Source: an uncultured Devosia sp.
GTDB lineage: Bacteria; Pseudomonadota; Alphaproteobacteria; Rhizobiales; Devosiaceae
Direction: 5' to 3'
Assembly: GCF_946479885.1 (NCBI RefSeq)
Contig: NZ_CAMLHM010000017.1
Coordinates: 1-63,982 of the forward strand
Length of the DNA: 63,982 bases
This document shows positions 54,264 through 62,817 of the stretch, in pieces. Numbering within the stretch: position 1 is the first letter of the stretch; each line of letters starts with the position of its first letter. The notes below the pieces were generated by a model that was not told where the DNA came from, made no database searches, and was given only the letters and a program-made list of their open reading frames with translations. Both the position numbers and the translations under genes were made by a program.

Positions 54264-55250
54264 ATGGCGGTTCTGGTAACGGGCGGCGCGGGCTATATTG
54301 GCAGCCATATGGTGCTGAACCTGGCCGATGCCGGCGAAAAGGTTGTCGTGCTCGACAATCTGGTTACCGGCTTCGACTGGGCAATCGATGGCAGGGCCAT
54401 CTACGAGCCAGGCAACGCCGCGGACATGGAGCTGGTTGGCAAGCTGATCGCCAAGCACGGCATCACCGAGATCGTGCATTTCGCCGGCTCGATCGTGGTG
54501 CCGGAATCGGTCACCGATCCGCTCAAGTATTACGGCAACAATACTGCCACCTCACGCAACCTGATCGAAGCTGCGGTCAAAGGCGGCGTGAAGCACTTCA
54601 TCTTTTCCTCGACCGCAGCCGTCTATGGCATGACGGGCCTCGCGCCCGTGGTCGAAACGACGCCGCTCAATCCGATGTCGCCCTATGGCCGGTCCAAGCT
54701 GATGACCGAATGGATGCTGGCCGACGTCGCCGCCGCGCATCCGATGACCTTTGGCGTGCTGCGCTATTTCAACGTAGCCGGCGCCGATCCGGGCAAGCGC
54801 AGCGGACAATCGACGCCGCTGGCCACCCACCTGATCAAGGTGGCCTGCCAGACCGCGCTGGGTCAGCGGGCGAAGATGGATATTTTCGGCACCGATTACG
54901 AAACGCCCGACGGCACCTGCGTGCGTGACTACATCCACGTCACCGACCTGATTGCCGCCCATGCGCTGCTGCTCAAGCATCTGCGCGGCGGTGGCGGCAG
55001 CACGACGCTCAATTGCGCCTATGGGCAGGGCTATTCGGTGCGCCAGGTGGTGGAGACCGTTCGTGAAGTCTCGGGCGTCGATTTCCGTGCCGAAGAGGGC
55101 CCGCGCCGTCCCGGCGATCCGGCTTCGATCACCGCGACCGGTGAAAAGGTGCGGAGCCTGCTGGGATGGGTGCCCCAGCATGACGACCTGCGCGAAATCG
55201 TCGAATCCGCCTATTGGTGGGAACGCCATCTGATGACGCGGAATCGGTAG
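54264..55250 (+). CDS. galE: UDP-glucose 4-epimerase
   Basis: A 328-residue extended SDR interconverting UDP-glucose and UDP-galactose. Rossmann motif LVTGGAGYIGSHMVLNLADAG starts at residue 4, with FAGSIVVPESV, the catalytic SPYGRSKLMTE (Y-x3-K), and YFNVAGADP. GTCVRDYIHVTDL and GEEKVRSLLGW-like C-terminal segments complete the family signature. It is divergent from galU. Confidence 0.96.
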   Translation: MAVLVTGGAGYIGSHMVLNLADAGEKVVVLDNLVTGFDWAIDGRAIYEPGNAADMELVGKLIAKHGITEIVHFAGSIVVPESVTDPLKYYGNNTATSRNLIEAAVKGGVKHFIFSSTAAVYGMTGLAPVVETTPLNPMSPYGRSKLMTEWMLADVAAAHPMTFGVLRYFNVAGADPGKRSGQSTPLATHLIKVACQTALGQRAKMDIFGTDYETPDGTCVRDYIHVTDLIAAHALLLKHLRGGGGSTTLNCAYGQGYSVRQVVETVREVSGVDFRAEEGPRRPGDPASITATGEKVRSLLGWVPQHDDLREIVESAYWWERHLMTRNR

Positions 55251-55269
55251 GGGCAAGCCAAACTCGATC

Positions 55270-55354
55270 GTCACCCTCGGGCTTGCCCTGAGGGATCTGC
55301 ACTTGTGGCGTCTTTGGCTAAGTACAGTGCCCTCGGGTCAAGCCCGAGGGTGAC
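55270..55354. repeat. Inverted repeat, 25-bp arms (CCCTCGGG type)
   Basis: GTCACCCTCGGGCTTG-containing arm at 55270-55294 and its reverse complement at 55330-55354 differ at only two or three positions. It lies between galE and the downstream transglycosylase gene. It is of the dispersed GTCACCCTCGGGCTTGACCC class found in many alphaproteobacteria. Confidence 0.75.
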
Positions 55355-55389
55355 GCGCGGTGGTTGTGAAGCCCCTGGAGGCCCGTTCG

Positions 55390-56592
55390 ATGCGTCTGAT
55401 GATCCTGCTCCTCGCTCTGTTATCAACGCCCGCCTTCGCCCAGCCCGTCGAGAGCTTCGACTCGTTCATTGCCAATTTCCGGGGCAAGGCGCTGGCGGCC
55501 GGTGTGAGCGGGGCCGTCTATGACGCGGCCATGGGTGGGCTGACGCCCGATCCGCGGGTGCCGGACCTGGTGACGACGCAGCCTGAATTCACGACGCCGA
55601 TGTGGGACTATATCGAGGGCCGGGTCACATCGGGGCGGATCGAGCGCGGCAAGGCGGCGATAGCGCGTAACCAGGCGCTGTTTGCTTCTGTCGGCCAAGC
55701 CTATGGCGTCGATCCATTCGTGCTGGGTGCCATTTGGGGCATGGAGACCGACTACGGCGCGGTGCTTGGCAATGACCAGCTCATACGCCCCATTGTGCGG
55801 TCGCTGGCGACCCTGGTGCATCAGAGACGCACCCGGCTGGTGGAAGACGAGGCCGACCTGATCGCGGCGCTGCTGCTGGTGCAGCAGGGGCCGCTCGACG
55901 CGCAATCGCTGGTCGGCTCCTGGGCCGGAGCCATCGGTCACCTGCAGGTCAATCCATCCAATGTGGTGGCGCATGGCACCGACGGGGATGGCGACGGACG
56001 CGTCGACCTGCACAATTCGCTGGCCGATGCGCTGGCGACCAGCGCCCGCTTCCTGCGCGGGCTGGGCTACCAGCCGGGGCTCGACTGGGGCATGGAAGTG
56101 GTGGTGCCCGAGGGTTTTGACTATCTGCTGGCGACGCGGACAGAGATGCGGCCGGTATCGTTTTTCGCCGAGCGCGGTGTGGCGCGCGTGGCGGGCCGAC
56201 AATTTGCCGACGCCAATCTGCCGGTGTTTCTCTATGTACCGGCGGGCAAGGACGGCCCGAAATTCCTGATGACGCAGAACTATCTGGTGCTCAAGGGCTA
56301 TAATTTCTCGGACAGCTACGCCATGAGCGTCGCCCACATGACCGACCGGCTCAAAGGCGGTGGCGGTTTTGTCGACGACTGGCCGCGCAATACGGTGTTT
56401 CCTGATCTCGCCGAGCGCAAGGCGGTGCAGCAGGCGCTGACGCAACTTGGCCTCTATGCCGGCGCAGTGGACGGGCGACTGGGGCCGATCAGCCAGGAGG
56501 CCTATGCCCGGTTCCAGGCGGCGCAGGGGCAGGTGGCGGACGGGTTCATTACCCGGGCCGCCTATGAGGCGCTGGCAGCGGCGACACGGTAA
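55390..56592 (+). CDS. Lytic murein transglycosylase, MltB type, second copy
   Basis: A 400-residue periplasmic transglycosylase with the same architecture as the gene at 5168-6385. A signal peptide (LMILLLALLSTPAFA) is followed by the SLT_2 domain with catalytic Glu in WGMETDYG and the groove motif GSWAGAIGHLQVNPSN, then PG_binding_1 (DGRLGPISQEAYARF). The groove motif lacks the canonical MP after Q. ATG 55390 follows GGAGG. The two paralogues differ enough to suggest different timing or sites of action. Confidence 0.94.
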   Translation: MRLMILLLALLSTPAFAQPVESFDSFIANFRGKALAAGVSGAVYDAAMGGLTPDPRVPDLVTTQPEFTTPMWDYIEGRVTSGRIERGKAAIARNQALFASVGQAYGVDPFVLGAIWGMETDYGAVLGNDQLIRPIVRSLATLVHQRRTRLVEDEADLIAALLLVQQGPLDAQSLVGSWAGAIGHLQVNPSNVVAHGTDGDGDGRVDLHNSLADALATSARFLRGLGYQPGLDWGMEVVVPEGFDYLLATRTEMRPVSFFAERGVARVAGRQFADANLPVFLYVPAGKDGPKFLMTQNYLVLKGYNFSDSYAMSVAHMTDRLKGGGGFVDDWPRNTVFPDLAERKAVQQALTQLGLYAGAVDGRLGPISQEAYARFQAAQGQVADGFITRAAYEALAAATR

Positions 56593-56664
56593 CATGATGG
56601 GGACGCCGGTAGCGCTGCCAAGCCGGTTTTGCTAGAGGGTTGGGGTCTGTTGCGCGGGAAAAGC

Positions 56665-57831
56665 ATGATCCGCCTGGTTGTGGCATTGCTGGTCGGCCTG
56701 CTCGTCTTCGTCGACGTGGCACCGGCCTATGCCCAGAACGACGACACCATGATCGTGGCCCAGGAGACCAAGCGGCGGACGCTGTTCGACCTGCTCTTCG
56801 GCAACGAACCGGAGCCGGCGCCGGTGCAGCAGGAGCAGGCCCCGCGCCGTACGCAGCAGCAATCGGCACCGGCCGCGTTGCCGCCGCCCAAGCCCCAGGT
56901 GGAAAAGGCGCCCAATGCCACGCGGCTGGCCGTGTTCGGCGATTCCCTGGCGATCGACCTCAGCCGGGCGCTGGAGCGCTTTTATGCCGAGGACCCGAAC
57001 CTGGTGGTGATCGACCAGGGTGTCAGCTCGTCGGGCTTTGTGCGCAACGACTATTTCGACTGGGATGCTGCCATCACCGAACAGATCGCAGCGGATAGTT
57101 TCGATCTGGCGGTGGTGATTATCGGCATCAATGATCGGCAGGAAATCTCGGTCAACGGGCAGACCTACGACTCGCTGACCGACCAGTGGACCGCCGCCTA
57201 CCAGGCCCGCATCACCGCGTTTCTGGGCAAGCTGCGGGCGGCGCGCAAGCCGGTGATCTGGGTCGGCCTGCCACCCATGTCCAAGACGGAATACTCGGCG
57301 GCGATCAGCCAGATCAGCAATATCCAGCGGCTGGCGAGCTTCTCGGGCGGGGCGGAATTCCTCGATATCTACGAGCGGTTTCTGGGCGAAGATGGGAAGT
57401 ATTCCTCCCATGGCCCCGATGTGAACGGGCAGAATGCCCGCATGCGCAAGGATGACGGCATCCACTTTTCCAGCGCCGGGGCGGACAAGCTGGCCTTTTA
57501 TCTCAGCCAGACCATCCAGACTTTCTACCGTGGCGGCGGGGTGACCATGGCGGTCGCCGATCCGCTGCTGGGGACCGAGGCAGCGGCAATGCTGCGGCCG
57601 CCCTATCAGGGGCTGGGGCAGATCCGGTTGCTCGAGGTGGCGGGGGCAGTGATCCCGATCAGCCGGGTGCCACAGCGGGCAACGGACCTGGTGACCGCGA
57701 CCAACGTGCCGGCGGCGAGCGCACCATTCACGCTGGAACAACTGGTGTCAGCGCCGATCGGGCGCGTGGATGCCTTCGGGGTCGGCTTCGACCCCGAGGC
57801 AGAGCCGGTGGAGAATGAAAGCGGGCGCTAG
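56665..57831 (+). CDS. SGNH-type hydrolase of the DUF459 family
   Basis: A 388-residue exported protein. A signal peptide (IRLVVALLVGLLVFVDVAPAYA) is followed by a Pro/Gln-rich linker (residues ~50-85) and a DUF459 SGNH-fold domain with block I LAVFGDSLAIDL (catalytic Ser), block III GINDRQE and block V DGIHFSSAG (Asp and His). Such domains act as esterases or O-acetyltransferase partners on cell-surface glycans, but the exact role is unproven. It follows the transglycosylase gene on the same strand. Confidence 0.9.
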   Translation: MIRLVVALLVGLLVFVDVAPAYAQNDDTMIVAQETKRRTLFDLLFGNEPEPAPVQQEQAPRRTQQQSAPAALPPPKPQVEKAPNATRLAVFGDSLAIDLSRALERFYAEDPNLVVIDQGVSSSGFVRNDYFDWDAAITEQIAADSFDLAVVIIGINDRQEISVNGQTYDSLTDQWTAAYQARITAFLGKLRAARKPVIWVGLPPMSKTEYSAAISQISNIQRLASFSGGAEFLDIYERFLGEDGKYSSHGPDVNGQNARMRKDDGIHFSSAGADKLAFYLSQTIQTFYRGGGVTMAVADPLLGTEAAAMLRPPYQGLGQIRLLEVAGAVIPISRVPQRATDLVTATNVPAASAPFTLEQLVSAPIGRVDAFGVGFDPEAEPVENESGR

Positions 57832-58739
57832 CCCGGCCCGCCTGTGTCCGGCAGGAAGTCGTCTACCGCGGCCCTGATAGCGTCGAGATGACTGAAAAGC
57901 GCCATATGGCCGCCGCCCGGCAGGATGAGTGCAGTGGCCCGCGGAGCCGCAAGGACCCGCCTGGCGTGGCTCACAGGAACGACTGGATCGGCATCGCCGT
58001 GAATGGCCAGAACAGGCACGGCGAGCTGCTCGCAGGGCGGCGCCGGCATGGCCTGGTAGTGGCGCGTATCCACGATGGTTCCGGGCAGGCGGCGGGCCGT
58101 ATGGCGAAACGTGCCGGCCAGAACGGCCAGGAGTAACGGACCGGCGTCAGGGTGGGCCAAAGTTCGAGCGGCTAGGTCGCGGTCGGTGATGCTGCGCAGA
58201 GTACTGGCCAGCGGATCACGCAGGGCGCGCCTGCGCAGCAGCGGGATCAAGCCGGGAACGCGGCTGATCCAGTTCATCTTGCGCAGGCGGGCCAGAAACT
58301 CGGCCGCGGTTTCGAGCGGTCCGGTGGCGGTAGAAACCAGGATCAGGCCGTTGCAGCGATCAGGATGGCGCAGGGCGAACTGGATGGCCGAGGGGCCGCC
58401 GGCCGAGACGGCGGCAACCAGGGCCCGTTCGATGCCGAGCGTGTCGAGCAGGCGGGCATAGAGGTCCGCCTGGTCTTCCGGGGTGTGGCCGAGCGCCTGC
58501 GCGGTGCCCAGGTAGCCGGGTCTCGAAAGCCCAAGCGTCCGGAATCCAGGCCTGTCGCCCAGCAGGGCACGGGCCAGCAGCCAGGATTGGTCGTAGCCGC
58601 CCATGCCGCCATGCAGCGCCAGCAGGGCGCGTCCGGCTCCACTATCGGTGTGTTCGATCGGGCCAGGAGCCGTGTGCGTGGTGATGGGGGCAGGCGGGAC
58701 GGCACAACCAACCGCGCCGGAGGCATCAGAAATCGACAT
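57828..58739 (-). CDS. Alpha/beta fold hydrolase
   Basis: A 303-residue alpha/beta hydrolase. Oxyanion region ALLALHGGMGGYDQSW, nucleophile elbow AVSAGGPSA (Ser near residue 113), Asp in HGDADPVVP and His in GGGHMAL. The Pro/Thr-rich N-terminal 30 residues precede the domain and are poorly conserved. The substrate is unknown. Its end overlaps the SGNH gene end by four bases (convergent). Confidence 0.88.
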   Translation of the reverse strand: MSISDASGAVGCAVPPAPITTHTAPGPIEHTDSGAGRALLALHGGMGGYDQSWLLARALLGDRPGFRTLGLSRPGYLGTAQALGHTPEDQADLYARLLDTLGIERALVAAVSAGGPSAIQFALRHPDRCNGLILVSTATGPLETAAEFLARLRKMNWISRVPGLIPLLRRRALRDPLASTLRSITDRDLAARTLAHPDAGPLLLAVLAGTFRHTARRLPGTIVDTRHYQAMPAPPCEQLAVPVLAIHGDADPVVPVSHARRVLAAPRATALILPGGGHMALFSHLDAIRAAVDDFLPDTGGPG

Positions 58740-58750
58740 GCCGGCGCTCC

Positions 58751-59293
58751 CTAAGCCGAGATGCGCTGGGCTATGCCGGCGAGCAGGGCCAGGGCATCGG
58801 GATCGGGCTTTTTCTCAATGCGGCGATAGAGCCGCCCGTCGGGCGTGCGGGTCAGCATATGGGCGTCGATCATCGAGCGGCGCAGCAAGGCATGATCGCC
58901 GAAGCTGTGGCCCTCGATGATGAACTGGTTGATCTCGCGCTCGCTGAAACGCCGGTCGGCGGGGATGCGGGACCAGATGACCCAGAGGCAGAGCGTCTGA
59001 TGGTTGGTCTTGCTGGGCCAGCGGATCATGGTGCCGGCATCGTTGAAGTGGCGCAGCACTTTTTCGACGCGGGCATGGTCGACGCGCTCCTCTGCAGGCA
59101 CGGTGCTCAGCCGGGACTGGGCCTGCGCATCGGCCCGTAAATGCTGGAAATTGGCGTGGCCGTTGGCGCGGGCCAGCATGTTGAGCATCTCGACATGGCT
59201 GGGGGCATGGTCGAGCTTGCCGAGCTGCTCGCGCAGGGAGCGGGCGAGCGTGGTGATGTCAGGGACGGAGAAGGGGACGTGAAGTTTCGACAT
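58751..59293 (-). CDS. DUF2087 domain-containing protein
   Basis: A 180-residue protein with two parts: an N-terminal helical region (PDITTLARSLREQLGKLDHAP with ANGHANFQHLRADAQ) and a C-terminal DUF2087 domain (HARVEKVLRHFNDAGTMIRWPSK, FSEREINQFI and GDHALLRRSMIDAHMLTRTPDG), usually linked to MarR/ArsR-type regulators. It may be a regulator or DNA-binding accessory. ATG 59293 follows GAGG. A 12-bp palindrome, GCGCAATTGCGC, lies upstream at 59317-59328 and may be its operator. Confidence 0.87.
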   Translation of the reverse strand: MSKLHVPFSVPDITTLARSLREQLGKLDHAPSHVEMLNMLARANGHANFQHLRADAQAQSRLSTVPAEERVDHARVEKVLRHFNDAGTMIRWPSKTNHQTLCLWVIWSRIPADRRFSEREINQFIIEGHSFGDHALLRRSMIDAHMLTRTPDGRLYRRIEKKPDPDALALLAGIAQRISA

Positions 59294-59468
59294 GACAATC
59301 CTCATCGGGTGCCAATGCGCAATTGCGCTCGTCGGTCGCCGGCTTACGATCGGGCACCCATGGGGATGGGGTCGAACTCGTTGATATCAAAGCAGGTTTA
59401 GCTTCCCTCGCGGGACGGCAACGCCTCGGTGAACTGCAGACCGCGGCGTGGTTGATAGCAAAAGACGG

Positions 59469-60008
59469 CTATCCGGTAAAGCGGACGGCGCCGATATGGG
59501 GGAGGTTGCGGTTGCGCTGCGCGTAGTCGATGCCGTAGCCGACGACGAATTTGTCAGGAATATCAAAGCCGATCCACCTGGCGGCGACATCGGTCTCGCG
59601 CCGGCTAGGCTTGTTGAGCAGGGCGCAGACTTCCATGCGGCGGGGATGGCGGGTGCCGAGGATTTCGAGCACGTGCTTGAGGGTGTAGCCGGTGTCGACA
59701 ATGTCCTCGACCACGAGCACGTCGCGGCCGGCGATCTCGCCGCGCAAGTCCTTGAGAATGCGCACTTCCCGGCTGGATTCGGTCGAATTGCCGTAGGACG
59801 AGGCTTCCATGAAATCGACCTCGACCGGCAGATCGAGCTCGCGGACCAGGTCGGCGATGAAGATGAAGGAGCCGCGCAGCAGGCCGACGACGACGAGCTT
59901 GTCGGTGTCGGCGAAGTGGGTGGAGATGTCCTTGGCCAGGGCCTCGACACGGGCGGCGATGGCCTTGGCGGAGATCAGCTCGTCGACGGTATAGGGCTTC
60001 TGGGTCAT
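59469..60008 (-). CDS. hpt: Hypoxanthine phosphoribosyltransferase
   Basis: A 179-residue purine-salvage enzyme using PRPP to make IMP from hypoxanthine (and GMP from guanine). The PRPP loop is [18 protein letters not shown], with [17 protein letters not shown] near the N-terminus and the [20 protein letters not shown] purine-binding segment at the C-terminus. ATG 60008 ([13 protein letters not shown]) is the family start. Confidence 0.96.
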   Translation of the reverse strand: MTQKPYTVDELISAKAIAARVEALAKDISTHFADTDKLVVVGLLRGSFIFIADLVRELDLPVEVDFMEASSYGNSTESSREVRILKDLRGEIAGRDVLVVEDIVDTGYTLKHVLEILGTRHPRRMEVCALLNKPSRRETDVAARWIGFDIPDKFVVGYGIDYAQRNRNLPHIGAVRFTG

Positions 60009-60117
60009 GGCAATTCCGGATCGCATGGCAGTCGATGTGACACAACACATTGGCCGAAAGCGATAGCAGAGTGTGTCGCGGAATGCAGCGGGGAGAGATC
60101 GGAGTACCCTCACCTAG

Positions 60118-60138
60118 CCTCCCCCTGACAGGGGGAGG
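60118..60138. repeat. C/G-rich hairpin between hpt and gltD
   Basis: CCTCCCCCT-GAC-AGGGGGAGG, a perfect hairpin of the dispersed family. It lies 30 bp downstream of gltD on the minus strand and may terminate the glutamate synthase operon. Confidence 0.7.
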
Positions 60139-60168
60139 GACAGATCGCGTCTGCGGCGGGATCGTGCC

Positions 60169-61596
60169 CTACCGTGGAAGGTTGGTCTTGCCCATGAGGT
60201 CGAAGTCGATCGAGCGGGCGGCCTGGCGGCCTTCGCGGATGGCCCAGACGACGAGCGACTGGCCGCGGCGCATGTCGCCGGCGGCATAGACCTTGGGAAC
60301 CGTGGTCTTGTAGCTCAGCGTGTCGGCGAAGAGATTGCCGCGCTTGTCGAGCTGGGCGCCCAGTTCGGTCAGCATGCCCTCGTGGATAGGGTGGGCGAAG
60401 CCGATGGCCAGGAGGACCAGGTCGGCCTTGATGACGAATTCGGTGCCGGGAATGGGCTGGCGCTTGCGATCGACGCGGGCGCATTCGACGCCGGTGACCT
60501 GACCCTTGGCATTGCCGATGATCTTCATCGTGCCGGCGGCGAATTCGCGGATGGCGCCTTCGGCCTGTGAGGACGAGGTGCGCATCTTGACCGCCCAGTT
60601 GGGCCAGTTGGTCAGCTTGTTCTCGAGTTCGGGCGGCATGGGGCGCACGTCGAGCTGGGTGACGGCAATGGCGCCCTGGCGGAAGCTGGTGCCGACGCAG
60701 TCGGATGCGGTATCGCCGCCACCAACCACGACGACATGCTTGCCGGCGGCGGTCAGTTGGACCTCGCCCGAGACGTCTTCGTCGCCCAGGCGACGGTTCT
60801 GCTGCACGAGGAAGGGCATGGCGAAATGGACGCCGTTGAGATCGGTGCCTTCGCTATCGACGTCGCGGGGCTTTTCCGAACCGCCGGCGAGCAGCACGGC
60901 ATCGTGCCGGGCCTGGAGGTCCGACAGCGGCATGGTGACGCCGACATTGACGCCATAGTGGAAGGTCACACCCTCGGCCTGCATCTGCTCGACGCGGAAG
61001 TCGATGTGGTCCTTTTCCATCTTGAAGTCGGGAATGCCATAGCGCATCAGGCCGCCGGCCTTGGGCTCGCGCTCATAGACATGCACGTCATGGCCGGCGC
61101 GGGCGAGCTGCTGGGCGGCGGCCATGCCGGCCGGGCCGGAGCCGACAACGGCAACCGACTTGCCGGTCTTGTCGGCGTTGACCTGCGGCTTGATCCAGCC
61201 GTTCTTGATGGCGCGATCGGCGATGGCCTGTTCGACCGTCTTGATGGCGACGGGGGTGTCTTCCAGGTTCAGCGTGCAGGCTTCCTCGCATGGGGCGGGG
61301 CAGATGCGGCCGGTGAATTCGGGGAAGTTGTTGGTGGAGTGGAGGTTGCGCGCAGCCTCTTCCCAATCGCCGTTGTAAACGAGGTCGTTCCAATCGGGGA
61401 TCTGGTTGTTGACCGGGCAGCCGGTGTCGCCGTGGCAGAAAGGCACGCCGCAATCCATGCAGCGCGCCGCCTGGTCGACGATGCGGCCTTCGCTCATCGG
61501 GATGGTGAATTCGCCGAAATGGCGGATGCGATCGGAGGCCGGTTCGTACCGGGGCTCTTCGCGTTCGATTTCGAGGAAGCCTGTTACCTTGCCCAT
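60169..61596 (-). CDS. gltD: Glutamate synthase (NADPH) small subunit
   Basis: A 475-residue beta subunit passing electrons from NADPH through FAD and Fe-S clusters to GltB. N-terminal cluster cysteines lie in [20 protein letters not shown] and in [15 protein letters not shown]-binding [21 protein letters not shown] and NADPH-binding [16 protein letters not shown] follow. ATG 61596 overlaps the stop of the small secreted-protein gene upstream (TAATG). gltB is not adjacent but 1.2 kb upstream. Confidence 0.97.
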   Translation of the reverse strand: MGKVTGFLEIEREEPRYEPASDRIRHFGEFTIPMSEGRIVDQAARCMDCGVPFCHGDTGCPVNNQIPDWNDLVYNGDWEEAARNLHSTNNFPEFTGRICPAPCEEACTLNLEDTPVAIKTVEQAIADRAIKNGWIKPQVNADKTGKSVAVVGSGPAGMAAAQQLARAGHDVHVYEREPKAGGLMRYGIPDFKMEKDHIDFRVEQMQAEGVTFHYGVNVGVTMPLSDLQARHDAVLLAGGSEKPRDVDSEGTDLNGVHFAMPFLVQQNRRLGDEDVSGEVQLTAAGKHVVVVGGGDTASDCVGTSFRQGAIAVTQLDVRPMPPELENKLTNWPNWAVKMRTSSSQAEGAIREFAAGTMKIIGNAKGQVTGVECARVDRKRQPIPGTEFVIKADLVLLAIGFAHPIHEGMLTELGAQLDKRGNLFADTLSYKTTVPKVYAAGDMRRGQSLVVWAIREGRQAARSIDFDLMGKTNLPR

Positions 61597-61889
61597 TATC
61601 TTCTCGCCTTGCGCTTGCATTCAACTGATATAACCGTCCAGGCATGCGAGCCGCCTCCCGGACTTATCAGCACGCCTTCAGGGACCGGTCTGGGAACAAC
61701 CTGTTTTTCCTTTTCCGCAAGGCAGCCGAAATAGCTGCTATCGGCAAGAAACCCCGGGAGCTCTGCCTGATTGCCGGTCTCGGAGACGATCGTGAGTACC
61801 AGGTCGTACCGATCTTCCTGAGCAGTGGCAGGCCCGGTCGCGAGGCAGGCGAGAAGCGCTGCCGGAAGCAAGAGAAGCTTTGTGTTCAT
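61596..61889 (-). CDS. Small secreted protein, gltBD-linked copy A
   Basis: About 97 residues: a signal peptide ([15 protein letters not shown], possibly a lipobox at LLAC), then a short mature part with [19 protein letters not shown], a YFGC and a [10 protein letters not shown] segment, giving two widely spaced cysteines. It shares layout (beta strand, Y-x-GC, W...C) with the protein at 62500-62817. ATG 61889 follows GGAAGGA and lies five bases after the GST stop; its stop overlaps the gltD start by one base. The function is unknown. Confidence 0.7.
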   Translation of the reverse strand: MNTKLLLLPAALLACLATGPATAQEDRYDLVLTIVSETGNQAELPGFLADSSYFGCLAEKEKQVVPRPVPEGVLISPGGGSHAWTVISVECKRKARR

Positions 61890-61894
61890 GCCAA

Positions 61895-62503
61895 TCATCC
61901 TTCCGCAACCAGCAGCGATGGCAAACCAAGTTCATGTTCGCAGGCGGCAATCCAGCGCGTCAGCGCCGGCCGCCCAATCAAATCGAAGCCCGCCTGTGGC
62001 GCCTGACGCGTATAGGCCAGAAGCGCAATGTCGGCGATGGTCATGCTGTCGCCGACCAGAAAAGCCTGGTTGGCCAGCGCCTGTTCGAGCCGGTCGAGCG
62101 CCTTGTTGGCGCGCGCCACCAGAGCCGGATCGAGGTCGGCAATGGCCTGGCCGTCATAGACCACGCGAGCGCGGGCCACGGCGACAGTCGGCTCGTGGCT
62201 ATACTGTTCCCAGAACAGCCATTCATCCACCTTGGCCGCCGCGTAGCGATCGGTCGGGATGAAGCGCGAACCATGCGCGAGGTAGCGCAGGATGGCGTTG
62301 GACTGCGCCAGTGGGCGACCGTCATCGAGGACGACGACCGGCATCTGGCCCGCCGGGTTGAGCGCCAGAAATTCGGGCGTGCTGGTGCCGCCCGAGCGCG
62401 CAAGCACCTCGTGCCAGACGTAAGGCGTGCCGGTGGCGTCGGCGATATACTTGACCTTGAGGCAGTTGCCCGACCCAAGGTCGCCGTAAACCTGCAGCGT
62501 CAT
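61895..62503 (-). CDS. Glutathione S-transferase family protein
   Basis: A 202-residue GST. The thioredoxin-fold N-terminal domain (LQVYGDLGSGNCLKVKYIADATG, with glutathione-binding PVVVLDDGRPLAQSNAIL) is followed by the all-helical C-terminal domain (DSMTIADIALLAYTRQA). The catalytic-position residue is Ser or Cys in LGSGNC. Its start overlaps the stop of the preceding small gene by four bases. The reason for a GST inside the glutamate synthase operon is not clear. Confidence 0.92.
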   Translation of the reverse strand: MTLQVYGDLGSGNCLKVKYIADATGTPYVWHEVLARSGGTSTPEFLALNPAGQMPVVVLDDGRPLAQSNAILRYLAHGSRFIPTDRYAAAKVDEWLFWEQYSHEPTVAVARARVVYDGQAIADLDPALVARANKALDRLEQALANQAFLVGDSMTIADIALLAYTRQAPQAGFDLIGRPALTRWIAACEHELGLPSLLVAEG

Positions 62504-62817
62504 CGCGTATCGAACTCTTCGATTTCGCCCGCCTTGGTGCGGAAAGCACATCTGGCGCTTTGGAGCATCCAACCCTGGGTTTCAACATAGCCCTGAATCT
62601 GGCGCTGCATATTGAGTTCTAGGCCGGGCAGTGAAACCCGGCATCCCGTATACTGAGCGTTGGTCTCGTAAACGAGCTCTTCCAGCTTGCCCGCGGGCGT
62701 GCGGAAGGTGCCAACGATGACAACCTCCCGAATTTCCGCGAGAGCCGGAACGACCATGGTGGCCTGTCCAAAAGCAAAAGCAATGACGGCTGCGCCGAGG
62801 CGGAATGCGTTCATCAT
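62500..62817 (-). CDS. Small secreted protein, gltBD-linked copy B
   Basis: A 105-residue exported protein: a signal peptide (FRLGAAVIAFAFGQATMVVPALA) then IREVVIVGTFRTPAGKLEELV, ending with QYTGCRVSLPGL and GWMLQSARCAF. The two cysteines and overall arrangement match copy A at 61596-61889, so they may be distant paralogues with a disulfide. The ATG overlaps the gltB stop (ATGA). I do not recognise a named family. Confidence 0.7.
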   Translation of the reverse strand: MMNAFRLGAAVIAFAFGQATMVVPALAEIREVVIVGTFRTPAGKLEELVYETNAQYTGCRVSLPGLELNMQRQIQGYVETQGWMLQSARCAFRTKAGEIEEFDTR

